64,000 nucleotides of DNA from Heterohyrax brucei (taxonomy: Eukaryota > Chordata > Mammalia > Hyracoidea > Procaviidae), in contig CM053146.1 of the NCBI GenBank assembly GCA_028571685.1, positions 25,951,431 to 26,015,430 on the forward strand, read 5' to 3'. Under the pieces are notes generated by a model. The model was given only the letters and a program-made list of their open reading frames with translations. It did no database searches and was not told the DNA's origin. Of the stretch, positions 1 through 11,185 are shown one piece after another (the first letter of the stretch is position 1; each line of letters begins with the position of its first letter). Position numbers and translations under genes: made by a program.

Positions 1-2615
1 GCTGTTTTGACCACTGTGGCAGTGTAGTATGTTCTAAGGTTGGGTAATGAGAGGCCTCCCAGTGTGTTCTTCTTTAGTAGTACCTTATTTATCCAGGGCT
101 TCTTCCCTTTCCAAACAAAATTGATGATTTTTTTCTCCATCTCATTAAAAAATGACGCTGGAACTTGTATTGGGATTGCCATGAGTCGGATCCTACTTGA
201 CGGCACCTGGCTTGGCTTGGCTTGGGTAAAATAGACATTTTCACAATGTTAAGTCTTCCTATCCATGAGCAGGGTAGGTTTTTCCATTTATCTAAGTCTC
301 TCTTAGTTTCCTATAGTAAGGGCTTGTAGTTCTCTTTGTAAAGGTCTGTTGTTTCTCTGGTTAGATTAATTCCTAGGTACCTTATCCTCTTACGGGCTGC
401 TGAAAATGGCATTGATTTGATAATTTCTTCCTTAACAGTCTCATTGTTGGTATAAAGGAATCCTACTGATTTACTTATGTTTATCTTGTATCCTGAGACT
501 TTGCTGAACTCTTCTATCAGTTTCAGTAGCTTACTTATAGATTCCTTGAGGTTCTCTGCATATACAATCATATCATCTGCGAACAGGGAGATTTTCACTT
601 CCTCTTTGCTGATGCAGATACCCTTTATTTCTTCATCTTGTCTAATTGGTCTGGCTAGAACTTCTAGCACAATGTTGAATAGGAGAGGTGACAGTGGACA
701 TCCTTGTCTAGTTCCTGATCTCCAGGGAAAGTCTTTCAGTGGCTCTCCATTCAGGATGATGTGGGCAATTGGCTTTGTATAAATGGCCCTTATTTGTTGA
801 GGAATTTGCCATCTATGCCCGTTTTGCTAAGAGTTTTTAGCATGAATGGGTGTTGGACTTTATCAAATGCATTTTCTGCATCAATGGACAAAATCAAGTG
901 ATCCTTGTCTTTTGTGTTACTTATATGGTTAATCACATTAATTGTTTTCCTGATGTTGAATCAGCCTTGCATCCCTGGTATGAATCCCACTCGGTCATGA
1001 TGGATTATTTTCTTGATATGTTGTTGTATTCTATTGGCAAGAATTTTGTTGAAGATTTTTGCGTCTAGATTCATGAGTGATATCGGTCTGTAGTTCTCTG
1101 TCTTTGCTGGGTCTTTCCCTGGTTTAGGTATCAGGGTTATGCTGGCTTCATAGAAATAGTGAAATAGTCTCAATTGGAGATAACTCTTCTCTAAAAGCTT
1201 GGTAGAATTCTGCATGGAAGACATCCAGGCCCAGACTTTTTTTGGTTCACAGTGTTTTGATGACATTTTTGATCTCTTCCTTTGTGATGGGTTTATTAAG
1301 TTGTTCTGCTTCACATTGTGATCATTTGGGTAGGTGGTATGAGTAAATGAATTGGTCCATTTCCCCGAGGTTTTCACAGTATTCTGTTATGATATTTTTG
1401 ATTTCTGTTGCATCTGTGGTGACAACTCCCCTCTCATTTCTAATTTGGGTTATTTGTTTCCTTTCCTGCTTTTCTTCACTAAGTTTAGCCAGTGGTTTGT
1501 CAATTTTGCTGATCTTTTCAAAAAATCAGCTTTTGTTCTTTTCAATTTTTTCAATTGTTTTTCTATTCTATAATTCATTTAGCTCTGCTCCAATCTTTAT
1601 GTTCTCGTTTTTTCTGGTGCCCGAGGGATTCCTCTGTTGTTCTCTTTCTACTTGTTCAGACTGTAGAGTTAGTTCCTTGATTTGGTTTCTTTCTTCCTTC
1701 CAGATGCGTGCATTTATGTAGATAAACAGACCTCTGGGCACTTCTTTGGCTGTATCCCATAGGTTCTGGTAGGAAGTGTTTTCATTCTCTTTGGAATCCA
1801 TGAATTTCTTTAATTCATCCTTGATTTCCTCTATAACCCATGTTTTCTTCAGCAAAATGTTGTTCAGATTCCAAGAGTACCACTTTCTATCTATGTTTTT
1901 TCTGCTATTGATTCAACTTTGATGGCTTTATGATCTAAGAAGATGCTTTGCAGTAATTCAATGGTATGGATTTGGTTGAGCATTGCATTATGGCCTATGA
2001 CATGGTCAATTCTGGAGAATGTTCCATGTGCACTGGAGAAGAAGGTGTAGTAGTCTGCTGATGGGTAGAAAGTTCTGTGTATATCAATGAGGTTTAGTTG
2101 GTTAATTGTCTTCTGTATCTTTACTGAGCTTTTTTCTAGATGATCTGTCTAGTAATGAGAGTGGAGTGTTAAAGTCTCCCACTATTATTGTGGAGTCATC
2201 TAACTCCATTTTGAGCGTAGTCAGTGTTTCTTCGACGTATGTAGGTGCTCTGATTTTAGGTGCATAAATATTTAACACAGTTAAGTCTTGCTTGTGTACT
2301 GAGCCTTTCAGCAATAAATAGTGTCCATCTTTGTCCACGATGGTGGATTTGACATTAAAATTGATTTTGTCTGAGATTAGAATTGCCACCCCTGCTCTTC
2401 TTTGTTCATTTGTAGCTTGATATATATTCTTCCATCCTTTCATTTTCAGTTTGTTCCTATCCTAAGTCTCAAGTGAGTTTCTTGTAGACAACATATGGAT
2501 GGGGCATGTCTTTTCATCCAAGATGACACTCGATGTCTCTTTACTGGAGCATTCAGTCCATTCACATTCAATGTAATTATTGACAGGTATGTGTTCACTG
2601 GTGCCATTGTAGTAT
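1..2615 (-). pseudogene. L1-1 ORF2 remnant (endonuclease plus reverse transcriptase)
   Basis: L1 ORF2p supplies the target-nicking endonuclease and the reverse transcriptase for target-primed reverse transcription. In minus-strand order, 2443-2102 encodes endonuclease sequence including VGDFNTPLS. 1855-1568 is the linker. 1377-961 carries the pre-RT block with [15 protein letters not shown] and VGFIPGMQG. 670-311 carries the RT core, with the catalytic FADD motif intact at 583-572 and followed by [10 protein letters not shown]. Stops and frameshifts break the frame, for example just past the endonuclease at about 2102 and between the linker and RT blocks. The protein is therefore dead as a whole, although individual blocks are well preserved. 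The C-terminus lies outside the window. Confidence 0.9.
180..222 (+). repeat. Mini-SINE insert (i) in L1-1 ORF2
   Basis: About 42 bp of non-L1 sequence starts at ATGAGTC and ends in repeats of TTGGC. It replaces about 20 bp that L1-3 retains at the same ORF2 position (near 7373-7392). The sequence matches the last bases of an AfroSINE in forward sense, that is, antisense to the host L1. The core at 183-198 is a decayed version of the palindrome GAGTCGGATCCGACTC. Confidence 0.65.
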
Positions 2616-3302
2616 GTTTATTTTTATGTTGATGTTTTCTCTGTTGTTCTTATTAGTCTGTTCTGGGGCATTCTTTTTGTGAGTTGATTTTTCACCTTTT
2701 TCAGAGCTGGTTTTTTAGTTGTTGAGACTCCTGTGTTACATTTCTTTAAATGGTATGATACATCTTTGTTGTGCTTTACAGTTGCCCCATGATCCCCCTT
2801 AATAAACTATATAGAAACCCAATTTTAATTACTACTAGTCTTGTCATCTTCCTCTCAGTCTGGAAGGACTATAACAACTTTAGTATATCCCTCTTTTTAT
2901 TATGATGACACCATAGTTTTCATGATGATGACTGGATTGCTTCTTTCTGTATCAAAGCTGTGATTGATTTTGGACCCTTGCCGAAATGAGTAGAGTATTG
3001 AGTAGTGGTTTCATTCTTCTAAGCAAGAACCAAGAACTTCTTTCAGTATTTTTTGTAGTTTTGGTTTGGTTTTTACAAAGTCTCTGAGTTTCTGTTTATC
3101 TGGGAATGTCTTAATTTCATTTTTGTACTTGAAAGATAGTTTTGCAGGATATATAATTCTTGGTTGGAAGTTCTTCTCCTTTAGGGCTTTGAATGTGTCA
3201 TGCCACTGTCTTTGTACCAGCATGGTTTCTGCTGAGAAATCTGACAAGAGCCTACAGGGTTTCTTTCTGAATGTTAGCTTTACTTTGAATCTTGCTGCCT
3301 TT

Positions 3303-3316
3303 AAGAGTTGCTCTTA
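3303..3316. repeat. Target-site duplication of L1-2, left copy
   Basis: The 14 bp AAGAGTTGCTCTTA recur exactly at 5476-5489. The preceding CTTT gives a cleavage context compatible with the L1 endonuclease preference for T-rich/A-rich junctions. Confidence 0.93.
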
Positions 3317-4488
3317 AAACAGCCTGGTGCTGGTACAAGAACAGACAGATCGATCAACGGAACAGAACTGAGATCCCACAGATGACACCATCTGCCTATG
3401 AACAGTTGATATTCGACAAAGGCCCTAAGACATTAAACTGGGGTAAAAACAGTATCTTCAACAAACGGTGCTGGCAAAATTGGTTATCCATCTGTAATAA
3501 ACGGAATCAAGATCCATATTTTACACCTTATAGAAAAACTAACTCCAACTGGATAAAAGACCTAAATATCAAACCTAAAATGATAACGCTCATACAAGAA
3601 AAGGTAGGAACAACAATGGACGTTTTAATACACAATGAGGACAGACTCCAAAATCTGTCAAAGAAACCTCAATCAACAGAAGAGAAAATAGATAAATGGG
3701 AACTATTAAGAATCAAACACTTTTGTTCATCCAAATAATTTATTAATAGAATTAAAAGAATACCCACAGAATGGGAAACAATATTTGGCAACTCTATGTC
3801 AGACCGACGCCTGATCTCCATAATCTATAAGATACTACAAATTATCAATAAGAAGAAGATAAACCATCAAATTAAGAGATGGGCAAATGAGATGGACAGA
3901 TATTTCACTAAAGAGGAGATCCAGGCAACCAAAAAACACATGCGGACATGTTCACAATCTTTAGTTATTAAAGAAATTCAAATCAAGACAACAATGAGAT
4001 ACCATCTCACCCCAACAAGATTGGCCATGATCCAGAAAACACAAAACAACAAATGCTGTAGAGGCTGTGAAGAAAGTGGAACCGTCCTACACTGTTGGTG
4101 GGATTGCAAAATGGTCCAGCCTCTTTGGAAGGCAATCTGGCGCTTCCTTAAAAAAATGGATATCGATATAGCATTTGACCCAGTAATTCCACTACTTGGA
4201 ATATATCCTACAGAATCAAGGCTTTTCACACCAACGGACACATGCACTAGAATGTTTATCGCAGCACAGTCCACGATAGCAAAAAGATGGAATCAACCCA
4301 GATGCCCAACCATAGAAGAATGGATAGGGAAACTATGTTACATACACTCAATGGAGCACTATGCAATGATAAAGAATAACAATGATTCCAGGAAACATCT
4401 CCTAACCTGGTTTCAACTGGAAGACATTATGTTGAGTGAAAGTAGTCAGCGACAAAAGGACAAATACTGTATGAGACCTTTACGATAA
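3317..4488 (+). pseudogene. L1-2 ORF2 C-terminal fragment
   Basis: One frame covers the last roughly 390 residues of L1 ORF2p. It contains the thumb/C-terminal block (WYKNRQIDQRNRTE, FDKGPKTLNWGKN) and the cysteine-rich end (CCRGCEESGTVLHCWWDC), then NQPRCPTIEEWI. A single TAA at 3736-3738 separates two open parts that are in the same frame; other copies in the window read through at this point. The natural stop is TAA at 4486-4488. The endonuclease and RT core are missing because the copy is 5'-truncated, so the sequence cannot encode an active enzyme. Confidence 0.9.
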
Positions 4489-5475
4489 GATCTCAAAAAC
4501 ACACTTGTGTATAGGAGAAAAGACTCTTTGAAAGCTGCAAGGGAGGGGAGGGAGGGACGGTGAAGGAGGGAGGGTTTAGTTTAGATAGTTACTAGAAATC
4601 TAGTTGGGAGAAAGTGGTGATAGCACACATTAGAAACAAGAACAACAATAAGTGGACTTCAGCATAACTTGAGTACTCCTTCCATCTTAACCCAATATTG
4701 CAAGGATAGAGTAGCTGGGGCGGGGGGCGGGGACCATACTCTTAGGTGAATTCCAGGCCTATTGGCACAACTAGCGTTTTTCTAAGAGAGCTCTCTGCAC
4801 CCCACATTGGTGAGTGGCGTCTGGGGTCTTAAAAGCTGCCAAGCTGCCATCCGAGGACACAGCAAATAGTCCCAACTCAGCAGGAAAGGATGCTCACCGA
4901 GGACCAAAATGGCATGTGGTAAAGACAACCGAGAAGACACAGAGACCCACAAGAGTGGGTGCCTATATCAACTTGGGACCAGAAGAACTGGATAATGCCC
5001 TGCCACCACCAGCGATAGCCAATGGAGCTCACTGGCAATACAAGAATAAGAAGGGGTGCATCCTGAGATCTCCACTAAAAGACTTCAGTTGATGGTCCAG
5101 TAGTTTTGGGGTTCCTCTGAGGGTATGGCACCCGGCCCTGATGCTGCCCTTTCCCATAAATTATAACAAAGGTCCACTCTTTTTACAGGAATGGATTGGA
5201 CTTGGCAATGCAGAGTGACCATATATTAGAAGCACTTTATGGTTCTATACATCTATAGGATATCATCTTGTTGACCTCTGGCTGGAGGAAGGGGAGTGGA
5301 TGAAGAGGAGGGGAAGCTAGGCTGTTGGGAGGATGAGACATGTATGAAGCAGAGAGGAATAGTGTGCAGTCACTGGACAGGGAGAGCAGTGGAAGCTGCA
5401 TATAGGTGGGCATATAAATTTATATGTGAATGTATCTTTTCATTCAGTTATGTTAAATAAAAATTAAAAAAAAAA
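4489..5475 (+). other. L1-2 3' UTR
   Basis: About 1 kb follows the ORF2 stop and has close homologues after the ORF2 end of L1-3 (13100-14054), L1-6 (38227-39212), L1-8 and L1-9. It contains a polypurine, G-rich stretch at 4538-4572 and a run of G blocks at 4712-4733 that could form a G-quadruplex, a known feature of many mammalian L1 3' UTRs. A 92-codon open frame at 4814-5092 starts only at GTG and is not preserved in the other copies, so I do not call it a gene. Confidence 0.8.
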
Positions 5476-5489
5476 AAGAGTTGCTCTTA
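5476..5489. repeat. Target-site duplication of L1-2, right copy
   Basis: Exact copy of 3303-3316. Its first two A residues merge with the L1-2 poly(A) tail, so the boundary is ambiguous by those bases. Confidence 0.93.
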
Positions 5490-6081
5490 TGTTTCGTTTT
5501 GTTAAGCTTGATTATAATATGTCTTGGAGTTTTTCTTTTGAGATCTATATTGAGTGGCATACGATATGCATATGAGATGTCTATATTCTCATCCTTCATG
5601 ATTTCTGGGAAGTTTTCTTTCAGCAGCTCAGCAACAATACTCTCTGTGTTTTCAGATGTCTCACCCTGTTCAGGGACTCCAATTAATCAAAGGTTGTTCC
5701 TCTTAATAGAGTCCCACCGGCTTCTTCATGTTTCTTCATTTTTCTTGTTTCTTTTTTCTGATTTCTGCTCATATACGCTGGCATCAGTACCTCTGTCTTC
5801 CAAGTCAGAAATTCTTGTTTCCATTTGTTCCATTCTGTTTTCTTGGCTTTGCATGGAAGTTTCTATGTCTTTGATTTTCTTCTTGATCTGTTGGATTTCA
5901 GAGTACTGGTGTTCCATCAGATCGAACAACTTGCTTAATTCTTCATTTTGTTCTGCTGCATTTTGTATAAGGTCTAGAAGGGCTCTGTATATATTGATTT
6001 TGCATTCATTTCCTGATGCTTTCATGAAAGTTTCTTCATCTGGAAAACTCCTTGGTTGCTTTGGGAGCCTTCTGAAGCCAT

Positions 6082-7057
6082 AGGTGATTTCTTGTATGCC
6101 ACAATTGCCTGTTGCTTTTTGGGTCCCATGTGAGTATGTAGAGGCTGGAAAAGGTACTGTGAAGACGGATTGCAAATGTTTCTCTAGGCTGTCTTCAAAT
6201 GTAAAGCAAAAGGTATCTGACCAGTTCACAAGTCAGTTAGGTTTTCAGTTGTAGAGGTCCCTCTTCTCAACTGACAATGTAAGCACCACTATATCCAACC
6301 CCAGATCATAACATACTAGTTCAGAATACAGCAATGCTACTGCCCTGTTGGCCTCTGCTGACAAGACCTAGCCTTAGGCAACACTGCGTCAAGTACTGCT
6401 TTTGTGATAGAAAAACACTCTCTTGTGGGCAGGCTCTGGCTTCCAAGCTAAGAATTAGGTCCAGCTGCGGTCACTGTATCCAAGATGGCGTCCTCCACAC
6501 AGGCGACACATAGAGGGGCTAAAAGTGCCTAGAGTTAGTGATTCCTCTGCTTCTGTCTGTCGGAGAAGCGCTGTCCTGTTTGCAGGAGCTGGCTCTGGCT
6601 AAGAATTAGGTCCCACTAAAATCTCAGAACCAGCATCGCATCCCGCACACTGACTGCAAAATTCCATACAAATCCCACTGAGGCAGATACAAAACGAAAG
6701 GCTCAAAGTGGCTAGATTAACAGAGTCCTGAGCCTGCCTCTCAAAATATTTGAATTTCACCTGTCTCTCCCCCCCAGCAGCACTTCTGAGTCTAGCCACT
6801 AGGCAAGACCCAGCTCTGCCCGCCTGCCAAAAGAGAAAAAAAAAGAGTCATCCATGAGAGCCAGGGCTAGCCAGGAGTGGGAGTCAGCAAAAGACAGGAG
6901 GTTTTTTGCTCAGTGGTATGAAGTCCCAATTAACAGCCCTGTGCTGTGTCCTGAGGCTGATTAGGTGATCAGAAGACTCCGTTTGATTATCAATTCAAGT
7001 CTTGGTTTCCAGAGGGATATAAGCAGACGCTTAGTCCGCAATCTTGACTGTGCCCCC
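6082..7057 (-). promoter_or_regulatory. L1-1 5' UTR with a duplicated unit
   Basis: Minus-strand sequence upstream of ORF1, up to the element start at about 7057. It is richer in C and G than the coding part. A block containing CTAAGAATTAGGTCC occurs twice, at 6448-6462 and 6599-6613 (spacing 151 bp), with surrounding similarity. This suggests a tandem promoter unit, as seen more clearly in L1-9. L1 5' UTRs hold the internal RNA polymerase II promoter; promoter activity here is inferred from family knowledge only. Confidence 0.6.
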
Positions 7058-7074
7058 GATGTTTTTTTTTTTTT

Positions 7075-9815
7075 GAACCAATTACAGTCTTATGGCTGTT
7101 GTCAAATATCAGGTCTTCATAGGAGGATGATGGCATCTCTGGTGTCTCAAGTCTATTCCATTCGTCTGTATATCTCTTTCTGTACCACTATCAGGCTGTT
7201 TTGACTACTGTGGCAGTGTAATAATTTCCAAAATCGGGTAGTGAGAGGCCTCCCACAGTGTTCTTCTTCTGGAATTCTTTGCTTATCCAGGATTTCTTCC
7301 CTTGCCAGATGAAGTTGGTGATTAATTTCTCCATCTCATAAAAAATGTCACTGGAATTTGTATTGAGATTGCATTGTATATATAGATCGCTTTGGGTAAA
7401 ATGGACATTTTCACAATGTTAAGTCTTCCTATCCATGAGAAGGGTAGTTTTTTCCCATTATATTGTATTATAGACTTATATAGTCTCAGTTTCTAACAGT
7501 AAGGTCTTGTAGTTCTCTTTGTATAGGTCTCTTATTTCTCTAGCTAGATTTGTTCCTCAGTATTTTATCTTCTTGGGGGCTATAGCAAATGGTATTCATT
7601 TGGTAATTTCTTCTTGAATGACCTCTTTGTTGGTATAAAGAAATCCTACTGATTTATTTATGTTTATTTTATAAACTGATACTTTGCTGAACTCTTCTAG
7701 TAATTTCAGTAGTTTACTTATGGATTCTTTAGAATTCTCTATATATACATTCATATCACCTGCAAATGGGGATATTTTTACTTCTTCTTTGCAGATGCAG
7801 ATGCCCTTCATTTCTTAGTCTTGTTTGATTGCTCTGGCCAGAACTTCTAGTACAACGTTGAATAGAAGTGATGAGAGTGGGCATCCTTGTCTAGTTCCTG
7901 TTTGCAAAGGGACTGCCTTCAGTCTCTCTGTGTTCAGAATGATGTAGGCCATTAGCACTGTGTAGGTGTCCCTTATTGTATTTGGAATTTCCCTTCTAAT
8001 CCTATTTTGTTGAGAGTTTTTAGCATGAATGGGTGTTGGACTTTACCAAATGCCTTTTCTGCGTCAACTGACAATATCAGGAGATTCTTATCTGTTGTGT
8101 TATTTATGTAGTTGATCATGTTAATTGTTTTCCTGATGTGGAACCAGCCCTGCATCCCTGGTATGAATCCAACTTGGTCATGATGAATTATTTTTTTGAT
8201 ACGTTGTTGAATTCTATTAGCAAAAATTCTGTTGAAAATGTTTGCATCTGGGTTCATGAATGATATTGATCCTTAGTTTTCCTTTTTTGTAGGATCTTTC
8301 CTTGGCTTTGGTCTCAGGGTTATACTGGCTTCATTGAATTTAGGAGCATTCCATCCCTTTCTATGCTGTGAAATGGCCTCAGTAGTATTGGAGTTAACTC
8401 TTCTCTATAACCTTGGTAGAATTCTGTGGTAAAGCTACCTGGACTAGAACTTTTTTAATTGTTAATTTTTTGATGACGTTTTCAATTTCCTGCTTCGTGA
8501 TGCATTTATTAAGTTATTCCACCTCTTCTTGTGATAATTTTGGTAGGTGACATGAATCTAGGAATTTTGTCCATGTCTTCCAGGTTTTCAAATCTGTTAG
8601 AGTACAGTCTTTCATAGTAGTCTGCTGTGACACTTTTGATTTCTCATGGATCTGTTGTGACATCTCCCTTCCCATTTCCTCGGTTATTTGTTTTTAGCAA
8701 GCTTAGCCAATGATTTGTCAATTTTGTTGATCTTCTGAAAACCCCAGCTTTTGGTTTTATCGTTTTTTTTCAGTTATTCTTCCATTCTCTAATTCATTCA
8801 GTTCTGCTCTAATCATTATTATCTGTTTTTTTCTGGAGCCTGAAGGGAACCTCTGTTGCTCTCTTTCTATTTTTTCAAGCTATAGGGTTAATTCTTTGGT
8901 TTGAGTCTTGTCTTCCTTCTGGATGTGTGCATTTATAGATATAAATTTACCTCTAAGCATGCTTTGGCTGTATTCCATAAATTCTGGTAGGACGTCTTTT
9001 CATTCTGATTTGAATCTGTAAATGTCTTTATCCCATCCTTTATTACTTCTGTAACTCTTGGCTTTTTGAGCAAAGTGCTGTTCAGTTTCCATGAGTTCCA
9101 ATTTCTATCAATATGTTTTCTGATGTTGATTTAAACTTTTAAAGCTTTGTGGTCTGAGAAGGCGCTTTGCAATAATTCAGTGGTTTGGATTTTGTTGAGA
9201 TTTGCTTTATGTCCTAACGCATGGTCTATTCTGGAAGATGTTCCATGTACATTGGAGAAGAAGGTATAGTTATCTATTGATGGATAAAAAGTTCTGCATA
9301 TGTTGACGAGGTCTACTTGGTCAATTGTGGCAATAAGATCTTCTGTGTCTTTACTGAGCTTTTTTCTGGATGATCTGTCCATTACTGAAAGTGGAGTGTT
9401 GAAGTCTCCAATTAATATTGTGGGGTGATCTATCTCATAGTTCAATGTAGTCAGTGTTTCTTTAATATATTTAGATGCTCTTCTGTTGGGAACATAAATA
9501 TTTTATATTGTGAAGTTTTGCTTGTGTATTGAACCTTTCAGCAGTAAATAGTAGTTGTCCTTGTCTACAATGTTAGATTTTACTTTAAAATATATTTTAT
9601 ATGAGATTGATATTGCCATATCTACTCTTCCTTGTTCATTGTTAGCTTGGTATATGTTGTTCCATCCTTTAATTTTCAATTTGTTCACATCTTTAAGTCT
9701 GACATGTGTTTCTTTTAAGCATCATATAAATGTTTTGCATCTTTTGGTCCAAGATGTCAGTCTTTCTCTTCTACTGGAGCATTCAGACTGCTTACATTCA
9801 GTGTAATTATTGATA
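7075..9815 (-). pseudogene. L1-3 ORF2 remnant, inverted arm
   Basis: Minus-strand ORF2 from the N-terminus near 9815. The endonuclease lies at 9445-9131 with IGDFNTPLS and, towards its end, SDHKALKV. The pre-RT block is at 8257-7973 ([23 protein letters not shown]). The RT core is at 7811-7596. The catalytic motif reads FAGD (7766-7755) instead of FADD, so a metal-binding aspartate is lost. Many stops and frameshifts separate the blocks. The inverted arm ends about 20 codons after the equivalent of the KGPKTLNW block; the remaining C-terminus is at 12216-13099 on the other strand. Confidence 0.87.
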
Positions 9816-10289
9816 GGTATGTGTTTAGTGCTGTCATTTTGATGTGATTATTTTTGTGTTGGTGTTTTCTGTGTTGCTCTTAATATTCTGTTGAGGTCAT
9901 TCCTCTTTATGCGTTGATTTTTCATCTTTTTGTTGTTGGTATTGTGTTCATTGAGACTCCTGTATTACAGTTCTTGTTTTCATGTGTTGCATGTTATTGT
10001 GCTTTGTGGCTACCTGTATAATACCTCTTAATAACCTGAGCTTAAACCTAATGTTAGCTTCTACAAATCTTATTAAATTCATCCCTATTTGAAAGGACTA
10101 TAACTACTGTAATATATATCCCTCTTTTTAATGTGATGGTATCTTAGTTTTCATAATTTCACTGATTCACTTCTTTTAATTTTATAGCTGTGATTGAATT
10201 TGTGCCTTTGGTAACTCGGTAGGTTTAAGTATGTAGTGTCCTCCATTGCCTTCTTAAAGATACACTTAAGGGTTTTGTTTTCCTAAGCA

Positions 10290-11185
10290 GAGAGCTTCTT
10301 TCAGTATTTCTTGTAGTTCTGGTTTGGTTTTTACAGAATCTCTAAGCTTTTGTTTGTCTGCAAATGTCTTAATTTCATCTTCATATTTGAATGACAGTTT
10401 TGCAGGATATATAATTCTTGGCTGGAAGCTTTTCTCCTTTTGAATGTGTCATCCCACTGCTTCTGTGCCAATATAATTTCTGCTGAGAAGTCAGATGAAA
10501 ACCGACATGGCTTCCGTCTGAATGTTTGCTTTGGTTTGCATCTCACTGCCTTTAAGACTTTCTGCTTATGTTTCGTTTTGGTAAGCTTGACTGTGATATG
10601 TCTTGTTGTCTTACTTTTGGGTTCTATTTTCTGTAACGTTTGATACACACCTTGGTTATCTATGTTACCTTCTTTCATAATTTCAGGGAAGTTTTCTGTC
10701 AGTGACTCAGTAATACTCTCTTTGTTTTCAGTTATCCCACCCTGTTCAGGGACTTTACTTAATTACAGATTACTCCTCTTGCTAAAGTCCTACATGTTTC
10801 TTAATGCTTCTTCATTTTTCTTATTTCTTTTCTCAGATTTCTTTTCATAAATGCTGGTGTCAGTAGCTCTATCTTCAGGGTCATTAATTTTAATTTCCTT
10901 TTTGTCAGTTCTGCTCTTTTGTGTTTGAATTGAATTGTCTGATTCTGAAATTTAGTTATTGATCTGTAAGATTTCAGAATGGTGATGTTCCATCAGTTTG
11001 AATAGCTTGCTTAATTGTTCACTTTGTTCTCCTGCATTTTGTTTGATCTCTAAAAGGGCTGTCTGTATAATTCTTTTGTACTCAACCTCTGACAGTTTCA
11101 GAAAGGCTTCTTCCTCTGGGAGGCTTTTTGAGTCTTTATTTTGGGAGTTTTTCTGGGTCCATGTTAGGATATTTCTTTAAATGCC
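10290..11185 (-). pseudogene. L1-3 ORF1 remnant
   Basis: Minus-strand ORF1. The N-terminal coiled-coil part lies at about 11180-10850 and is interrupted by stops. The RNA-binding and C-terminal part lies at 10678-10331 with FSAEIILAQKQWDDTFK; a small deletion after it removes the LKEKN region and leaves a displaced frame. About 895 bp in total, normal for ORF1 in this window. Confidence 0.8.

Larger units (their letters stand above)
3317..5475 (+). mobile_element. L1-2: 5'-truncated LINE-1 nested in L1-1 ORF1
   Basis: This plus-strand insert begins within the C-terminal part of ORF2 and runs through the 3' UTR to an AATAAA signal (5456-5461) and a poly(A) run ending at 5475. It is flanked by a perfect 14-bp target-site duplication, AAGAGTTGCTCTTA, at 3303-3316 and 5476-5489. 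ORF1 sequence of L1-1 resumes exactly after the second copy, which proves the nesting and the order of events. The 3' UTR carries G-rich purine tracts (4538-4572) and a C/G run at 4712-4733. Only one in-frame stop is seen before the normal ORF2 end, so this is one of the youngest elements in the window. Confidence 0.95.
3011..6081 (-). pseudogene. L1-1 ORF1 remnant, split by L1-2
   Basis: ORF1p is the L1 RNA-binding chaperone that packages the transcript. The minus-strand ATG at 6081-6079 opens MASEG, but a one-base loss shortly after it shifts the frame, and the coiled-coil region continues in the other frame at about 6060-5726 (SKLFDLMEH, IRMEQMET-like heptads). L1-2 then interrupts it. The C-terminal half resumes at 3316-3011 with FSAETML, RIIYPAKLSF and KQKLRDFVK, typical of the ORF1p RNA-binding and C-terminal domains. 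Without the insertion the gene would be about 900 bp, close to the usual ORF1 length. It is inactive because of the frameshift and the 2.16-kb insertion. Confidence 0.87.
1..7057 (-). mobile_element. L1-1: minus-strand LINE-1, 5' end inside window, 3' end off the left edge
   Basis: Read on the minus strand, this stretch gives an L1 5' UTR (about 7057-6082), ORF1 (6081-5490 and 3316-3011), a spacer (about 3010-2616) and ORF2 (about 2615 to 1). The window starts inside ORF2, downstream of the reverse transcriptase core. The 5' end is complete, because its first bases match the starts of L1-9 (59447) and L1-7 (40439). L1-2 interrupts ORF1. A short SINE-like insert at 180-222 replaces about 20 bp of ORF2. 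Compared with L1-3 it keeps longer open blocks and an intact FADD motif, so it is probably younger. The LINE-1 assignment is secure; the subfamily is not determined. Confidence 0.93.

Noticed and set aside
4814..5092. 92-codon open frame in the L1-2 3' UTR, with a partly open counterpart in L1-9 (62729-62929)
   Set aside because: It begins at GTG, not ATG, the two readings diverge in frame, and L1-6 is not open here. It is UTR sequence.
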